A stretch of DNA of 64,000 nucleotides from Campylobacter sp. CN_NE2 (GTDB lineage Bacteria > Campylobacterota > Campylobacteria > Campylobacterales > Campylobacteraceae), in assembly GCF_027797465.1 (NCBI RefSeq), contig NZ_CP115608.1:1054001-1118000 (forward strand). The letters run 5' to 3'. Made by a program: the position numbers and the translations under genes. Below are positions 55,904 through 64,000 of this stretch, in pieces (the first letter of the stretch is position 1; the number at the start of each line of letters is the position of its first letter). The notes beneath the pieces were generated by a model that had not been told where the DNA came from, searched no databases, and was given only the letters and a program-made list of their open reading frames with translations.

Positions 55904-57283
55904 ATGAGTGGGAGTGAAAAAATTTTAAACTACACCAAAAAAAGATACATAGGTTTTTTTATTATAACCGCCCTGGTTTTGTTAATGCCGTTTTTACGCA
56001 TAAACGGCAATCATCTATTTTTGTTAAGCTTTGACAAAAAAGAGCTTCATCTTTTCTTTACGGCATTTTCAACGCAAGAGCTTTATTTAATGCCGTTTTG
56101 TTTGATTTTATTCTTTTTGTTTATATTTTTTATAACCACCTTAGCGGGTCGAATTTGGTGTGGTTGGGGCTGCCCACAGACTATATTTAGGACGATTTAT
56201 AGAGATTTAATCCAAACAAAACTTTTAGGAATTCGCAAAAATATCGCAAACAAACAACAAGGAAGCGAAAAAGGTTTTAAAAGCGTTCTTGCTGTTGTGA
56301 TTTTTTTCTTTATCGCTTTGGTTGCGGCTTCGAATTTGCTCTGGTTTTTTGTCCCGCCGGAAGATTTTTTCGCTTATATAAAAAATCCTAGCGAACACAA
56401 ACTTCTAGTCGGCATTGTGCTTGGATTTACGATATTTTTGACTTTTCTTGTAACATTTTTAAAAGAGAAATTCTGCGTATATGTCTGTCCTTACGCAAGA
56501 GTTCAAAGCACAATGTTTGATAACGACACGGTTCAGGTCATTTACGATGAGAAAAGAGGCGGCAAAATTTATGACGAAAGCAAAAATTTAATCGCAAATA
56601 AGCCGCAAAACGGCGATTGCACCGGCTGTCAAAGCTGTGTTAGAATTTGCCCAACGCACATTGACATTAGAAAAGGTATGCAGCTTGATTGTATCAACTG
56701 CCTAGAATGCGCCGACGCGTGTAGCAACATTATGTCAAAACTTGGCAAAAAATCGCTTATAAACTGGACTAGCGAAAACAGCGTCGAAACAGGAAATAAG
56801 GTCAAATTTTTTAGATTTAGAACGATTGGCTATATCGTTGTTTTGTGTATAGTTTTCATCGCTCTTATGCTAATGAGCACCAAAAAAGAAAATATGCTTT
56901 TAAACATAAACCGAACAACCGAACTTTATAGCATTTCCTTTGATAATGATGATTTACGCGTTATAAACGACTACACATTTATGTTCCAAAACACCGATAA
57001 AAAAGAGCATAGCTATTTCTTTGAAGTCGATAATCCGGGAATTGAGATTTTAAAACCAAAAGAGGCTATCAAAGTTGGCGCAGGAGCAAAACGCCGAACC
57101 GTCGTTAGACTTGTTACAAAACAAGATTTAGCAAACGGACAAAACGAGCGAAAAGATTTGATTATCCCGATTGTCATAAAGGCTTATGCGACTGACGATA
57201 AAGAAAATATCGCTATCACAAGAAAAACAATCTTTTCATACCCAAAACAAGAAGTCATCGAAGCTAAAAAAGCTGGAAAATAA
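55904..57283 (+). CDS. ccoG: Cytochrome c oxidase accessory protein CcoG
   Basis: 459 residues from the ATG at 55904, which has a GGAG site; an upstream in-frame ATG at 55874 lacks one. Several transmembrane helices in the first 200 residues contain CGWGCPQTIFR and FCVYVCPYARVQ motifs. Two ferredoxin motifs, CTGCQSCVRICP and CINCLECADAC (about residues 235-275), follow, then a helix near 305-322 and a periplasmic Ig-like C-terminal domain. CcoG (FixG/RdxA) reduces copper for assembly of cbb3 oxidase, the terminal oxidase of Campylobacter. Confidence 0.94.
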   Translation: MSGSEKILNYTKKRYIGFFIITALVLLMPFLRINGNHLFLLSFDKKELHLFFTAFSTQELYLMPFCLILFFLFIFFITTLAGRIWCGWGCPQTIFRTIYRDLIQTKLLGIRKNIANKQQGSEKGFKSVLAVVIFFFIALVAASNLLWFFVPPEDFFAYIKNPSEHKLLVGIVLGFTIFLTFLVTFLKEKFCVYVCPYARVQSTMFDNDTVQVIYDEKRGGKIYDESKNLIANKPQNGDCTGCQSCVRICPTHIDIRKGMQLDCINCLECADACSNIMSKLGKKSLINWTSENSVETGNKVKFFRFRTIGYIVVLCIVFIALMLMSTKKENMLLNINRTTELYSISFDNDDLRVINDYTFMFQNTDKKEHSYFFEVDNPGIEILKPKEAIKVGAGAKRRTVVRLVTKQDLANGQNERKDLIIPIVIKAYATDDKENIAITRKTIFSYPKQEVIEAKKAGK

Positions 57284-57288
57284 ATCCG

Positions 57289-57318
57289 AATTCTGCCGTT
57301 AAATTTGACGGCAGAATT
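57289..57318 (+). terminator. ccoG intrinsic terminator
   Basis: An 11-bp perfect stem AATTCTGCCGT / ACGGCAGAATT with an AT loop begins five bases after the ccoG stop and is followed by TAGTTTTTAA. Confidence 0.8.
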
Positions 57319-57368
57319 TAGTTTTTAATCCCAAATTTATACAAAAACAAAATTTGCTATAATTTGCC

Positions 57369-57403
57369 ATTGCAAGACGAGCAAAACAAACAAAGCAATC
57401 TAG
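57369..57403. repeat. Short dispersed palindromic motif, copy 2
   Basis: ATTGCAAG at the left and GCAATCTAG at the right frame an 18-base centre. It shares both ends with 12321-12343, where the centre is only six bases. It overlaps the candidate small RNA. Confidence 0.4.
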
Positions 57404-57424
57404 CGACGCCGACAGGCGTTTTTA
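57370..57424 (+). ncRNA. Candidate 55-nt small RNA
   Basis: An extended -10 (TGCTATAAT, hexamer 57358-57363) predicts a start near 57370. The transcript would form an ATTGC/GCAAT stem (57369-57373 with 57395-57399). It would end in a short GC-rich terminator, ACGCC-GACA-GGCGT, followed by TTTT (57406-57423). It lies in the 231-bp gap between ccoG and an unknown gene. The 5' half is the second copy of the ATTGCAAG...GCAATCTAG motif. Alternatively it is a decayed repeat that happens to resemble a transcription unit. Confidence 0.4.
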
Positions 57425-57514
57425 AATTTGCAAATTTAAAACACAATTTTATATTGTCTTTGGCGATACGACCTGAATTTAAATTTGCAAGGAAATTTTA
57501 TAAAAAGGATTAAA

Positions 57515-58540
57515 ATGAATAAAAGTAAATTCTTAGGTTTTACTATCTTATTAGCAGTTATTTGTGTAATTATAGCATTTGATAAATTTCAAAATTTAAA
57601 TAAATTAGAACACGAAGATTTTGTTGAATTCAAAATAGACAATCCAAATGATGAGATTGAAATCATAAATAAAAGTCTTAAAATTTACCTTGATAAAATA
57701 CATAGGTTTCATAATTTTAGCGAAGCCGACATTAAAAAACAAAGTAGGCTTTTTTTGCACGGTCAATCTGCTGCTATTAATATATTTGAAAAATGTAACG
57801 GAGATAAAAAACACGATGACAAATGTGAATTTATGACATTTGATAAAAGACTAAATTTAGAGTATTTGATGAATTTAGGAGAAAAAATTTGTATAAATGG
57901 CAAACCGATAGAAAACGCCGAAGAAATAATAAAAAACGATGAAATTTTACAAAATAAAAAACCTTTTTATCCGCAAGATGAAAAAGCACTTGTAGATGAA
58001 AATGGGAATTTTATAACTAATTTCTTTTATGATTTTTTCGCAGAAGGAATTTACCGAGATTACGCATTATTTTATGGTAAAGTTTTTATAAATAAAAATA
58101 TTTTTACACATACAAATAAAAATTTTGATATTATAATATCTGCAAATGCTGGGTTTAAAAGATTATTTTTTGCAATAAACAAAAATCCCGAATACTTTTG
58201 TCAAACACATAATGATATTCTTACAAAATTTGATGATAGATTACCTTACTATAAAGATTATCTTAGCGAACTTGCGACTGTCGATTTTGCATATATACCA
58301 ATAAAATTAATAGAAAATGGTGCATACGATATACTGACTTTGCGAGATATACTTTTACATAAAAATACTTACGGTTATAATAGCGGACATTTTTATTGTT
58401 CGCCACAATTTGATAAATATACAGGATTATATAATGACCACGATGAATACAATGTTTTATTTGAACAATACCAAATTTTAAAAAACAACAATTTTAATAA
58501 AAATCTAAATTTACAAGGAGACGGCAATGCCAAGAATTGA
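57515..58540 (+). CDS. Unrecognised membrane-anchored protein (341 aa)
   Basis: 341 residues from the ATG at 57515 (AAAAAGGAT site); the earlier ATG at 57485 has none. There is one N-terminal transmembrane helix or uncleaved signal (FLGFTILLAVICVIIAF, about residues 5-21). The remainder is hydrophilic and probably periplasmic, rich in Lys, Asn, Asp, Phe and Tyr. Cys residues (CNGDKKHDDKC; later FCQTH and YCSPQ) could form disulfides. No catalytic motif is recognised. The DNA is more AT-rich than its neighbours, suggesting transfer. It occupies the place where cmeR stands in C. jejuni. The last 14 bases overlap a 29-codon ORF. Confidence 0.7.
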   Translation: MNKSKFLGFTILLAVICVIIAFDKFQNLNKLEHEDFVEFKIDNPNDEIEIINKSLKIYLDKIHRFHNFSEADIKKQSRLFLHGQSAAINIFEKCNGDKKHDDKCEFMTFDKRLNLEYLMNLGEKICINGKPIENAEEIIKNDEILQNKKPFYPQDEKALVDENGNFITNFFYDFFAEGIYRDYALFYGKVFINKNIFTHTNKNFDIIISANAGFKRLFFAINKNPEYFCQTHNDILTKFDDRLPYYKDYLSELATVDFAYIPIKLIENGAYDILTLRDILLHKNTYGYNSGHFYCSPQFDKYTGLYNDHDEYNVLFEQYQILKNNNFNKNLNLQGDGNAKN

Positions 58541-58616
58541 TTTAAACAACAGCGATTACGCTTTGGAAGTTTTGAGTTACTATATTTGGGGACAAAGTTC
58601 TAAGCCTACAAAATAG
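58527..58616 (+). CDS. Possible microprotein or truncated gene (29 aa)
   Basis: 29 codons starting ATG at 58527, six bases after a strong AAGGAG ribosome site, overlapping the end of the upstream unknown gene by 14 bp. The product starts MPRIDLNNSDYALEVLSYYI and ends WGQSSKPTK. It has no signal or membrane segment. The good ribosome site inside the upstream gene argues for translation. It may be the surviving N-terminus of a longer gene, since no further coding sequence follows before thiD. Confidence 0.4.
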   Translation: MPRIDLNNSDYALEVLSYYIWGQSSKPTK

Positions 58617-58684
58617 CCATAAAAACCAAATAACACAAAATATAATTTTTTACTTATTTAAAATCAAAATGCGTAAATTTGCTC

Positions 58685-59476
58685 TTAAAACCTTTTTTCA
58701 ATCCCAAAATAGTGATTTATCGCTCCGTTTCCGTGTCCTATTTGCTCACTCCACGAAAGTGCGTTAAATACAAATTCTTTCGCATTTTTGACTGCTTCGT
58801 TTAGGCTTAAATTTGCTCCCAAACCACACGCGATTGCACTTGAAAGTGTGCAGCCCGTGCCGTGAGAGTTTTTTGTGTTGATTTTAGGCGCTCTAAATTC
58901 GCTAAATTCGCCGTTTTCATACAAAATATCAACCGCTTCTTCGCCTAAATGTCCGCCTTTGACTAAAACCGCGCCGTTTGTTAGTTTTGCGATTTTTTGG
59001 GCTGATTTTTTCATATCATCTATATTTTTGATTTTCATTTCGCTTAAAACTTCGGCTTCGCTTAAATTCGGCGTTACGATTGTCGCTAATGCAAAAAGTT
59101 CGTCTATTAGCGAATTTACGGCATCATTTTTCATCAAAACCCCGCCGCTGGTGGCGACCATAACGGGATCTACTACAACATTTTTGGCATTATAAAATTT
59201 AAGCATTTTTGCGATTGATTTTATGATTTGCGAATTTGATACCATTCCGATTTTAACGGCATTTGGGACGATGTCGTCAAAACACGCCTTAATCTGCGCT
59301 TCCACAAATTCGCTTGGAGTTTCAAAAACGCCAAAAACGCCCGTTGTGTTTTGTGCTGTCAAAGCCGTAATAACACTCATAGCATACATTTTGTGAGCCG
59401 TTATCGTTTTAATGTCAGCCTGAATTCCTGCTCCGCCACTACAATCGCTCCCTGCAATCGTTAAAATTTTTTCCAT
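58685..59476 (-). CDS. thiD: Hydroxymethylpyrimidine (phosphate) kinase
   Basis: 263 residues, ribokinase-like. It phosphorylates HMP and HMP-P for thiamine synthesis. The N-terminal TIAGSDCSGGAGIQADIKT (residues 6-24), VVDPVMVATSGG (about 100-111), LVKGGH and the catalytic GTGCTLSSAIA anion hole (about 209-219) with its Asp/Cys region are present. It stands alone on the minus strand between + strand genes, divergent from cmeA. Confidence 0.95.
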   Translation of the reverse strand: MEKILTIAGSDCSGGAGIQADIKTITAHKMYAMSVITALTAQNTTGVFGVFETPSEFVEAQIKACFDDIVPNAVKIGMVSNSQIIKSIAKMLKFYNAKNVVVDPVMVATSGGVLMKNDAVNSLIDELFALATIVTPNLSEAEVLSEMKIKNIDDMKKSAQKIAKLTNGAVLVKGGHLGEEAVDILYENGEFSEFRAPKINTKNSHGTGCTLSSAIACGLGANLSLNEAVKNAKEFVFNALSWSEQIGHGNGAINHYFGIEKRF

Positions 59477-59546
59477 TTTTTGCCTTTGAATTTTAATAAG
59501 GCAAATTCTATCTAAATTTAGCTTATTTGTGCCAAAATTCGGATAT

Positions 59547-59569
59547 TTTTTAATATTTTTTATTAAAAA
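59547..59569. promoter_or_regulatory. Inverted repeat upstream of cmeA (possible operator)
   Basis: TTTTTAATA and TATTAAAAA form 9-bp arms around TTTTT, 31-53 bases upstream of the cmeA -10. It is made of A/T only, so chance is a real possibility. Confidence 0.3.
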
Positions 59570-59599
59570 TCAATTAACTAAATTTAAGAAAATTTTGGA

Positions 59600-59605
59600 T
59601 AAAAT
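59600..59605 (+). promoter_or_regulatory. cmeABC -10 element
   Basis: AATTTTGGATAAAATGAG, with TTTTGG directly upstream of TAAAAT, 38-43 bases before the ATG at 59643; this has the typical Campylobacter form. Confidence 0.6.
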
Positions 59606-59642
59606 GAGTATTTGTTTATACATTATTAAAAAAGGTAAATTT

Positions 59643-60779
59643 ATGAGTAAATTAGCGAATTTAGCGATATTAGCGATATTATTATCGGGTTGTTCTTTAT
59701 TTGAAAAAAAAGATAAAAACGCAAACGCCGCACAACAACAAATGCCGCCTTTGCCTGTGGGAGTAATAACAGCCAAAACAGGCGATATGGAAGTTGCGCT
59801 TTCTTTTAACGGACAAATAGTCGGCGAACTTGATGTCGTAGTCAAAGCCAAAGTCGTAGGAACGATAGAAAAGCAAAACTTTACTCCCGGTCAAGCGGTC
59901 AATGAAGGCGATATTTTGTTTGAAATCGATTCTGCAAAATATGAAGCAGCATATAACATCGCAAAGGCAAATTTTGACAACGCCAACGCCGATTTAAAAA
60001 GAGCGAAAAATTTAAGAGCTTCAAATGCGATTTCCCAAAGAGAATATGACGCTGCCGTTGCTGCATACAACATAACAAACGCAAATTTGACAAATGCGAA
60101 AATTGATTTAGATTATTCAAAGGTAAAAGTGCCGTTTTCGGGTGTCGTAGGCGATAATCTAAAAGATGTCGGAGCCTATGTAAGCGGGGCAGATTCTGAT
60201 TTAGTAAGACTTACAAAACTCGATCCGATTTATGTTAAATTCGGGATTTCCGATGTCGAAAAGCTAAAAATCGATACAAATTTAGCTAACGGCGAGTGGG
60301 AAAAGAAAAATTCAAGCGTTAGCATAAGCGTAGCTGGAAAAGATTATAACGGAACGCTTAAATTTATAGATAATGTCGTAAATTCAAACACTGCAACGGT
60401 CGATGCAAAGGCTGAATTTGATAATCCAAATTTAGAACTAAAACCGGGGACTTACGCTAGGGTAAAGGTCGGCGGTTTTCATCAAAAAAATGGCGCAAAA
60501 CTACCGCAAGTCGCTGTTTTGCAAGATTTAAGCAACCCTTTTGTTTATGTAGTTGAAAACGGAAAAATCGCAAAAAAAATCGTAAAAGTTATCTCCCAAA
60601 CAGCCACAGAAGCGATCATCTCAGAAGGCATAAATGACGGAGATTTGGTCGTTATCGATAATTTCAAAAAAATTCGTGTAGGGCTTGATGTCGCTCCGCT
60701 AAATGAAGAAGCAAGGGCAGCCGAAGCTGCTAAAATGCAGGCTCAAATGCAACAAGCACAAACGGAAGGTCAAAGATAA
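59643..60779 (+). CDS. cmeA: RND efflux periplasmic adaptor CmeA
   Basis: 378 residues from the ATG at 59643 (AAAAAGGT site). The longer frame from 59529 adds a non-signal extension and is rejected. A lipoprotein signal is seen (ILLSGC, Cys at about 16). The domain order is membrane-fusion-protein type. The lipoyl half-motif lies near residues 60-80, the alpha-hairpin at about 85-150 (RAKNLRASNAISQREYDAA), and the beta-barrel at about 175-270. The membrane-proximal domain follows, with a Gln/Ala-rich tail. It links CmeB and CmeC. The stop overlaps cmeB (TAATG). Confidence 0.93.
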   Translation: MSKLANLAILAILLSGCSLFEKKDKNANAAQQQMPPLPVGVITAKTGDMEVALSFNGQIVGELDVVVKAKVVGTIEKQNFTPGQAVNEGDILFEIDSAKYEAAYNIAKANFDNANADLKRAKNLRASNAISQREYDAAVAAYNITNANLTNAKIDLDYSKVKVPFSGVVGDNLKDVGAYVSGADSDLVRLTKLDPIYVKFGISDVEKLKIDTNLANGEWEKKNSSVSISVAGKDYNGTLKFIDNVVNSNTATVDAKAEFDNPNLELKPGTYARVKVGGFHQKNGAKLPQVAVLQDLSNPFVYVVENGKIAKKIVKVISQTATEAIISEGINDGDLVVIDNFKKIRVGLDVAPLNEEARAAEAAKMQAQMQQAQTEGQR

Positions 60780-63700
60780 TGTTTTCTAAATTTTTTATCG
60801 AAAGACCTGTTTTTGCGAGTGTTGTTTCTATAATCATCGTAATTGCAGGTGTAATTTCGGCGATAACTTCGGCAGTAGAAGAGTATCCGCAACTTACCCC
60901 GCCACAAATCGTCGTTCGTGCTACATACTCAGGAGCCGATGCGCAAACTATCGCCGATAGCGTTGCCGCACCACTTGAAAACGCCATAAACGGCGTTGAA
61001 AATATGATTTATATGCAGAGCACTTCAAGTTCTGCCGGCGAACTTAATATCAATGTTTTCTTTGAAATTGGCACAGATCCGGCTGATGCAAGGGTAAATG
61101 TAAATAACCGCGTAGCACCTGCTCTAAATACTTTGCCTGATGAAGTTAGAAGATACGGGCTTTCGGTTTATGAGCGAAGCGGATCGCTACTCGAACTTTT
61201 GACATTTTACGATCCTAGCAATGAAATGGATCGCATAGAGATGAACAACTATGTCAAAATCAATATCGTCGAAGAGCTAAAACGAGTTGAAGGTGTCGGC
61301 GAAGCATTTGCTATGGTGAGAAACTATGCTATGCGAATTTGGTTAAACCCTGAACTTTTGCATAAATATAACCTTACCACATCTGAGGTCATCGCTGCAA
61401 TAGGAGAGCAAAATTCACAGCGAACAGCAGGAAAAATCGGACAACAACCAAATGATTTAGGCAATCCTTATGTTTTTGCTATTCGCCCGGAAGGCAGACT
61501 TAAAACCGTTGAGCAGTTTGAAAATATTATCATCAGAAGCGACGATAAGGGCAGTTTTTTGCGCGTAAAAGATGTAGCAAGAGTTGAGCTTGGGGCTGAT
61601 GATTACTCTATACAAGGTAAATACAACGGACACAGCATGGTTCCTACGATGATTTTCCTAAAAAACGGTGCAAACGCCCTTGCTACCGTTGAAAAAGTAA
61701 ATAAAAAAGTCGAAGAGCTCTCAAAAAATTTCCCCGGAAATTTGACATATTCAGTCGGCTATGACACTACAAAATTTGTTGCCGTTTCAGTTAAGGAAGT
61801 TATGAAAACATTCGCAGAAGCCCTTCTTTTTGTTATTTTCATCATGTATATGTTTTTAGGAAATTTCCGCTCTACTTTTATTACAATGCTTGCCGTGCCG
61901 GTTTCGATTTGTGGGGCATTTATCGGAATTCATCTGCTTGGATTTTCTATAAATTTGATTACTCTTTTTGCGCTTGTTTTAGCTATCGGTATCGTTGTTG
62001 ATGATGCTATTATCGTTATCGAAAATGTCGAGCGAATTTTGCACGAAGAAAGGCATTTAAGCGTAAAAGAAGCCACGATTAAAGCAATGCGAGAAATAAC
62101 AAGCCCTGTTATTTCTATCGTGCTAGTTTTGAGCGCTGTTTTTATTCCGATTGCCTTTATGGGCGGTTTTACGGGCGTTATACAAAAACAATTTGCCCTA
62201 ACGCTTGTTGCTTCTGTCGCATTTTCCGGCTTTGTAGCACTTACTCTTACACCATCACTTTGTGCGCTTATTTTACGCAAAAAAGAGGGTGAGCCGTTTT
62301 GGTTAGTAAAAAAATACAACGAATTTTTTGATTTTTCTACGCGAGTTTTTACAGCAGGTGTTGCAAAAGTTTTACGCCATGTGATTCCGAGTTTGTTAAT
62401 TGTAGCCGTTTTTATGGGTCTTGTAGTTGCGCTGTTTAAAGCAACTCCAGGTGCGCTTGTGCCAAATGAAGATAAAGGCGCAGTTTTAACCATGGTGAAT
62501 TTACCGTCAGCCATGACGCTAGGACATACGCAACAAACAACAAATTTTATTAAAAGTATTGTCGAACAAAACCCAAATGTAGAAGCCGTAACCGAAATCG
62601 CAGGTTATGATATGATTAGCGGTAGCATGAAAGAAAACGGCGGAGCTATGTTTATGATGCTTAAAGATTGGGATAAAAGAAAAGGTTATGAAAATTCAAA
62701 TTTTGCTATGGCAAATGAACTAAACGGAAAATTATATTTTGCAGATAGAAATTCGATGACCTATGTCGTTACGCCACCGCCTATAAACGGGCTTTCTTTG
62801 ACCGGTGGTTTTGAATTATATGCCCAAAGCCTAACAGGAAAAACATATCACGAAATCGAAGCCGATATGCAAAGGGTTGCAGCCAAAGCAAACGCTCACC
62901 CAATGCTAAATTTAGTGCGAACCACGCTAGATACGCAGTTTCCGCAATATACTCTAACGATGAATACCGAAAAAATCAAAATGATGGGTATTAATATCAA
63001 CGATATTTTTTCAACCCTATCGGCGACTATCGGAAAGTATTATGTAAATGATTTTAACCTGCTTGGCAAAAATTTCCGCGTTTATATTAGGGCAGATCAA
63101 GAGTATAGAACATCTCCGGAAGACATTAAATTTTTATATGTTCGCTCAAAAACAGGACATTTAGTTCCACTTGATGCACTAGTTAGCCTGCAACGAAGCT
63201 TAGGTCCTGATACGGTTGATAGATTTAACGGCTTTTCTGCTGCTAAACTTATGGGAGAGCCAAAACCGGGCTTTACATCTGGTCAAGCCATACAAGCTAT
63301 ACAAGAAGTTATGAAAGAAGAACTAGGCGATGAGTATTCAATCGGCTGGTCAGGTTCTGCCTACCAAGAAGTCGCAGCCACAGGAAAAGGCGCACAGGCT
63401 TTCATTTTTGGTTTAATTTTCGTATTTTTGATTTTAGCGGCTCAGTATGAAAGGTGGCTAATGCCTTTGGCAGTTTTGACAGCCGTGCCGTTTTCAGTTT
63501 TTGGAGCGCTACTCTTTAACTGGGCTAGGGGATTAAATAACGATATATATTTTCAAATCGGACTTTTATTACTTATCGGTTTGGCTGCTAAAAATGCCAT
63601 TTTGATTGTCGAATTTGCTATGCAACAGCATTTGCATAATAACCGCTCGATAACAGAAGCAGCCATTGAAGCCGCTAGAATGCGCTTTCGCCCGATTTGT

Positions 63701-63922
63701 ATGACAAGTCTTGCTTTTACACTTGGCGTTTTCCCTATGGTTATCGCCACAGGAGCAGGTGCCGCAAGCCGCCATGCCATAGGAACGGGTGTTATGGGCG
63801 GTATGATAGCAGCTTCTACGATTGCGATTTTCTTTGTTCCGCTGTTTTTCTACCTTTTAGAAAGCCTTAATGAGTGGATAGACAAAAAACGAGCAGAAAA
63901 CAAAAGTGCGGAGGACGAGTGA
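60779..63922 (+). CDS. cmeB: RND multidrug efflux transporter CmeB
   Basis: 1047 residues, HAE1-type RND pump with 12 transmembrane helices and two large periplasmic loops. Residues 1-28 form TM1 after FFIERPVFA. The TM4 proton-relay pair is in GIVVDDAIIVIENVERIL (Asp-Asp, about 407-408). GLAAKNAILIVEFA in TM10 holds the conserved Lys (about 939). In C. jejuni CmeABC exports bile salts and many drugs. Length and motifs are normal. It overlaps cmeC by one base (TGATG). Confidence 0.96.
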   Translation: MFSKFFIERPVFASVVSIIIVIAGVISAITSAVEEYPQLTPPQIVVRATYSGADAQTIADSVAAPLENAINGVENMIYMQSTSSSAGELNINVFFEIGTDPADARVNVNNRVAPALNTLPDEVRRYGLSVYERSGSLLELLTFYDPSNEMDRIEMNNYVKINIVEELKRVEGVGEAFAMVRNYAMRIWLNPELLHKYNLTTSEVIAAIGEQNSQRTAGKIGQQPNDLGNPYVFAIRPEGRLKTVEQFENIIIRSDDKGSFLRVKDVARVELGADDYSIQGKYNGHSMVPTMIFLKNGANALATVEKVNKKVEELSKNFPGNLTYSVGYDTTKFVAVSVKEVMKTFAEALLFVIFIMYMFLGNFRSTFITMLAVPVSICGAFIGIHLLGFSINLITLFALVLAIGIVVDDAIIVIENVERILHEERHLSVKEATIKAMREITSPVISIVLVLSAVFIPIAFMGGFTGVIQKQFALTLVASVAFSGFVALTLTPSLCALILRKKEGEPFWLVKKYNEFFDFSTRVFTAGVAKVLRHVIPSLLIVAVFMGLVVALFKATPGALVPNEDKGAVLTMVNLPSAMTLGHTQQTTNFIKSIVEQNPNVEAVTEIAGYDMISGSMKENGGAMFMMLKDWDKRKGYENSNFAMANELNGKLYFADRNSMTYVVTPPPINGLSLTGGFELYAQSLTGKTYHEIEADMQRVAAKANAHPMLNLVRTTLDTQFPQYTLTMNTEKIKMMGININDIFSTLSATIGKYYVNDFNLLGKNFRVYIRADQEYRTSPEDIKFLYVRSKTGHLVPLDALVSLQRSLGPDTVDRFNGFSAAKLMGEPKPGFTSGQAIQAIQEVMKEELGDEYSIGWSGSAYQEVAATGKGAQAFIFGLIFVFLILAAQYERWLMPLAVLTAVPFSVFGALLFNWARGLNNDIYFQIGLLLLIGLAAKNAILIVEFAMQQHLHNNRSITEAAIEAARMRFRPICMTSLAFTLGVFPMVIATGAGAASRHAIGTGVMGGMIAASTIAIFFVPLFFYLLESLNEWIDKKRAENKSAEDE

Positions 63923-64000
63923 TGAATAAATTTTTATATAGCGTGATTGCAAGTGCCGTTTTGTTTAGTGGTTGTTCGTTTAAGCCGACGCTTCCGCAAA
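63922..64000 (+). CDS. cmeC: Outer-membrane efflux channel CmeC (5' part, cut by window edge)
   Basis: The first 26 codons are visible. ATG overlaps the cmeB stop. A lipoprotein signal ends at FSGC (Cys at position 18), followed by SFKPTLPQ. This is the expected start of a TolC-type lipoprotein channel completing the pump. The rest lies outside the window. Confidence 0.85.
   Translation, partial: MNKFLYSVIASAVLFSGCSFKPTLPQ

Noticed and set aside
59529-59642. Longer N-terminus for CmeA from the start at 59529
   Set aside because: It would bury the lipoprotein signal behind 38 residues; the ATG at 59643 has a ribosome site and gives a proper lipobox.
61930-62514. 194-codon minus-strand ORF inside cmeB
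   Set aside because: It is antisense to conserved transmembrane segments of CmeB and has no signature of its own.

Overview
The window is a 64 kb piece of a Campylobacter chromosome (Campylobacterota). It is very AT-rich, with abundant AAATTT, and promoters usually have a TATAAT-type -10 preceded by T-rich or TTTTGG sequence rather than a clear -35. The gene content fits: a complex I operon without nuoE/nuoF, a futalosine-type UbiA prenyltransferase, NifS/NifU as the Fe-S assembly pair, and CmeABC efflux. Several gene orders match my recollection of C. jejuni: moaA to yraN with miaA nearby, purN-nnr-comM-def-clpP-tig/folE, and the ccoG/cmeAB neighbourhood. The species cannot be named from the sequence, but the giant adhesin argues against C. 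jejuni/C. coli.

Layout. 1-12221 (+): nuoC (3' part) to nuoN, with two small genes where nuoE and nuoF normally sit. 12365-23788: miaA (-), then + strand menaquinone prenyltransferase, moaA, queE/queD, two small envelope proteins, rsmE, rpmE, rsmI, rlmB, a RodZ-like protein, an aminotransferase, hom and yraN. 23795-26577 (-): PiT phosphate transporter and a membrane-anchored metallo-beta-lactamase-fold protein. 26681-43023: an accessory block with a 4490-residue trimeric autotransporter adhesin (-), a lipoprotein combining BamE-like and OmpA domains (TpgA-like), a Sel1-repeat protein, about 0.6 kb of AT-rich non-coding DNA and a Doc-type toxin-antitoxin pair. 43028-49605 (-): terC, purN, nnr, comM, def, clpP, tig, most with start/stop overlaps. 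49742-52784 (+): folE, nifS, a structured spacer, nifU. 52847-55705 (-): SapC-family, YajQ, 2-hydroxyacid dehydrogenase, HTH/coiled-coil protein. 55904-64000: ccoG, an unknown 341-residue protein with a 29-residue ORF, thiD (-), then cmeA, cmeB and the start of cmeC.

How it fits together. The nuo operon encodes the membrane arm and connecting Fe-S subunits of a proton-pumping complex lacking the NADH module; in Campylobacter flavodoxin is thought to be the donor. MqnP makes the menaquinone that this complex reduces. MoaA starts molybdopterin synthesis, and QueE/QueD make the deazaguanine precursor of queuosine. The adhesin module is the most distinctive part. It has 13 near-identical 573-bp repeats, a 14-base homopolymer just upstream of its promoter, and a downstream lipoprotein of a type known to tether such adhesins to peptidoglycan. 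Other signals worth testing are a five-tier nested RNA fold between nifS and nifU, a candidate 55-nt sRNA between ccoG and the unknown gene, a 12-bp-arm palindrome upstream of the HTH gene, absence of cmeR from its usual place, and strong enrichment of GTTAG/CTAAC in three genes.
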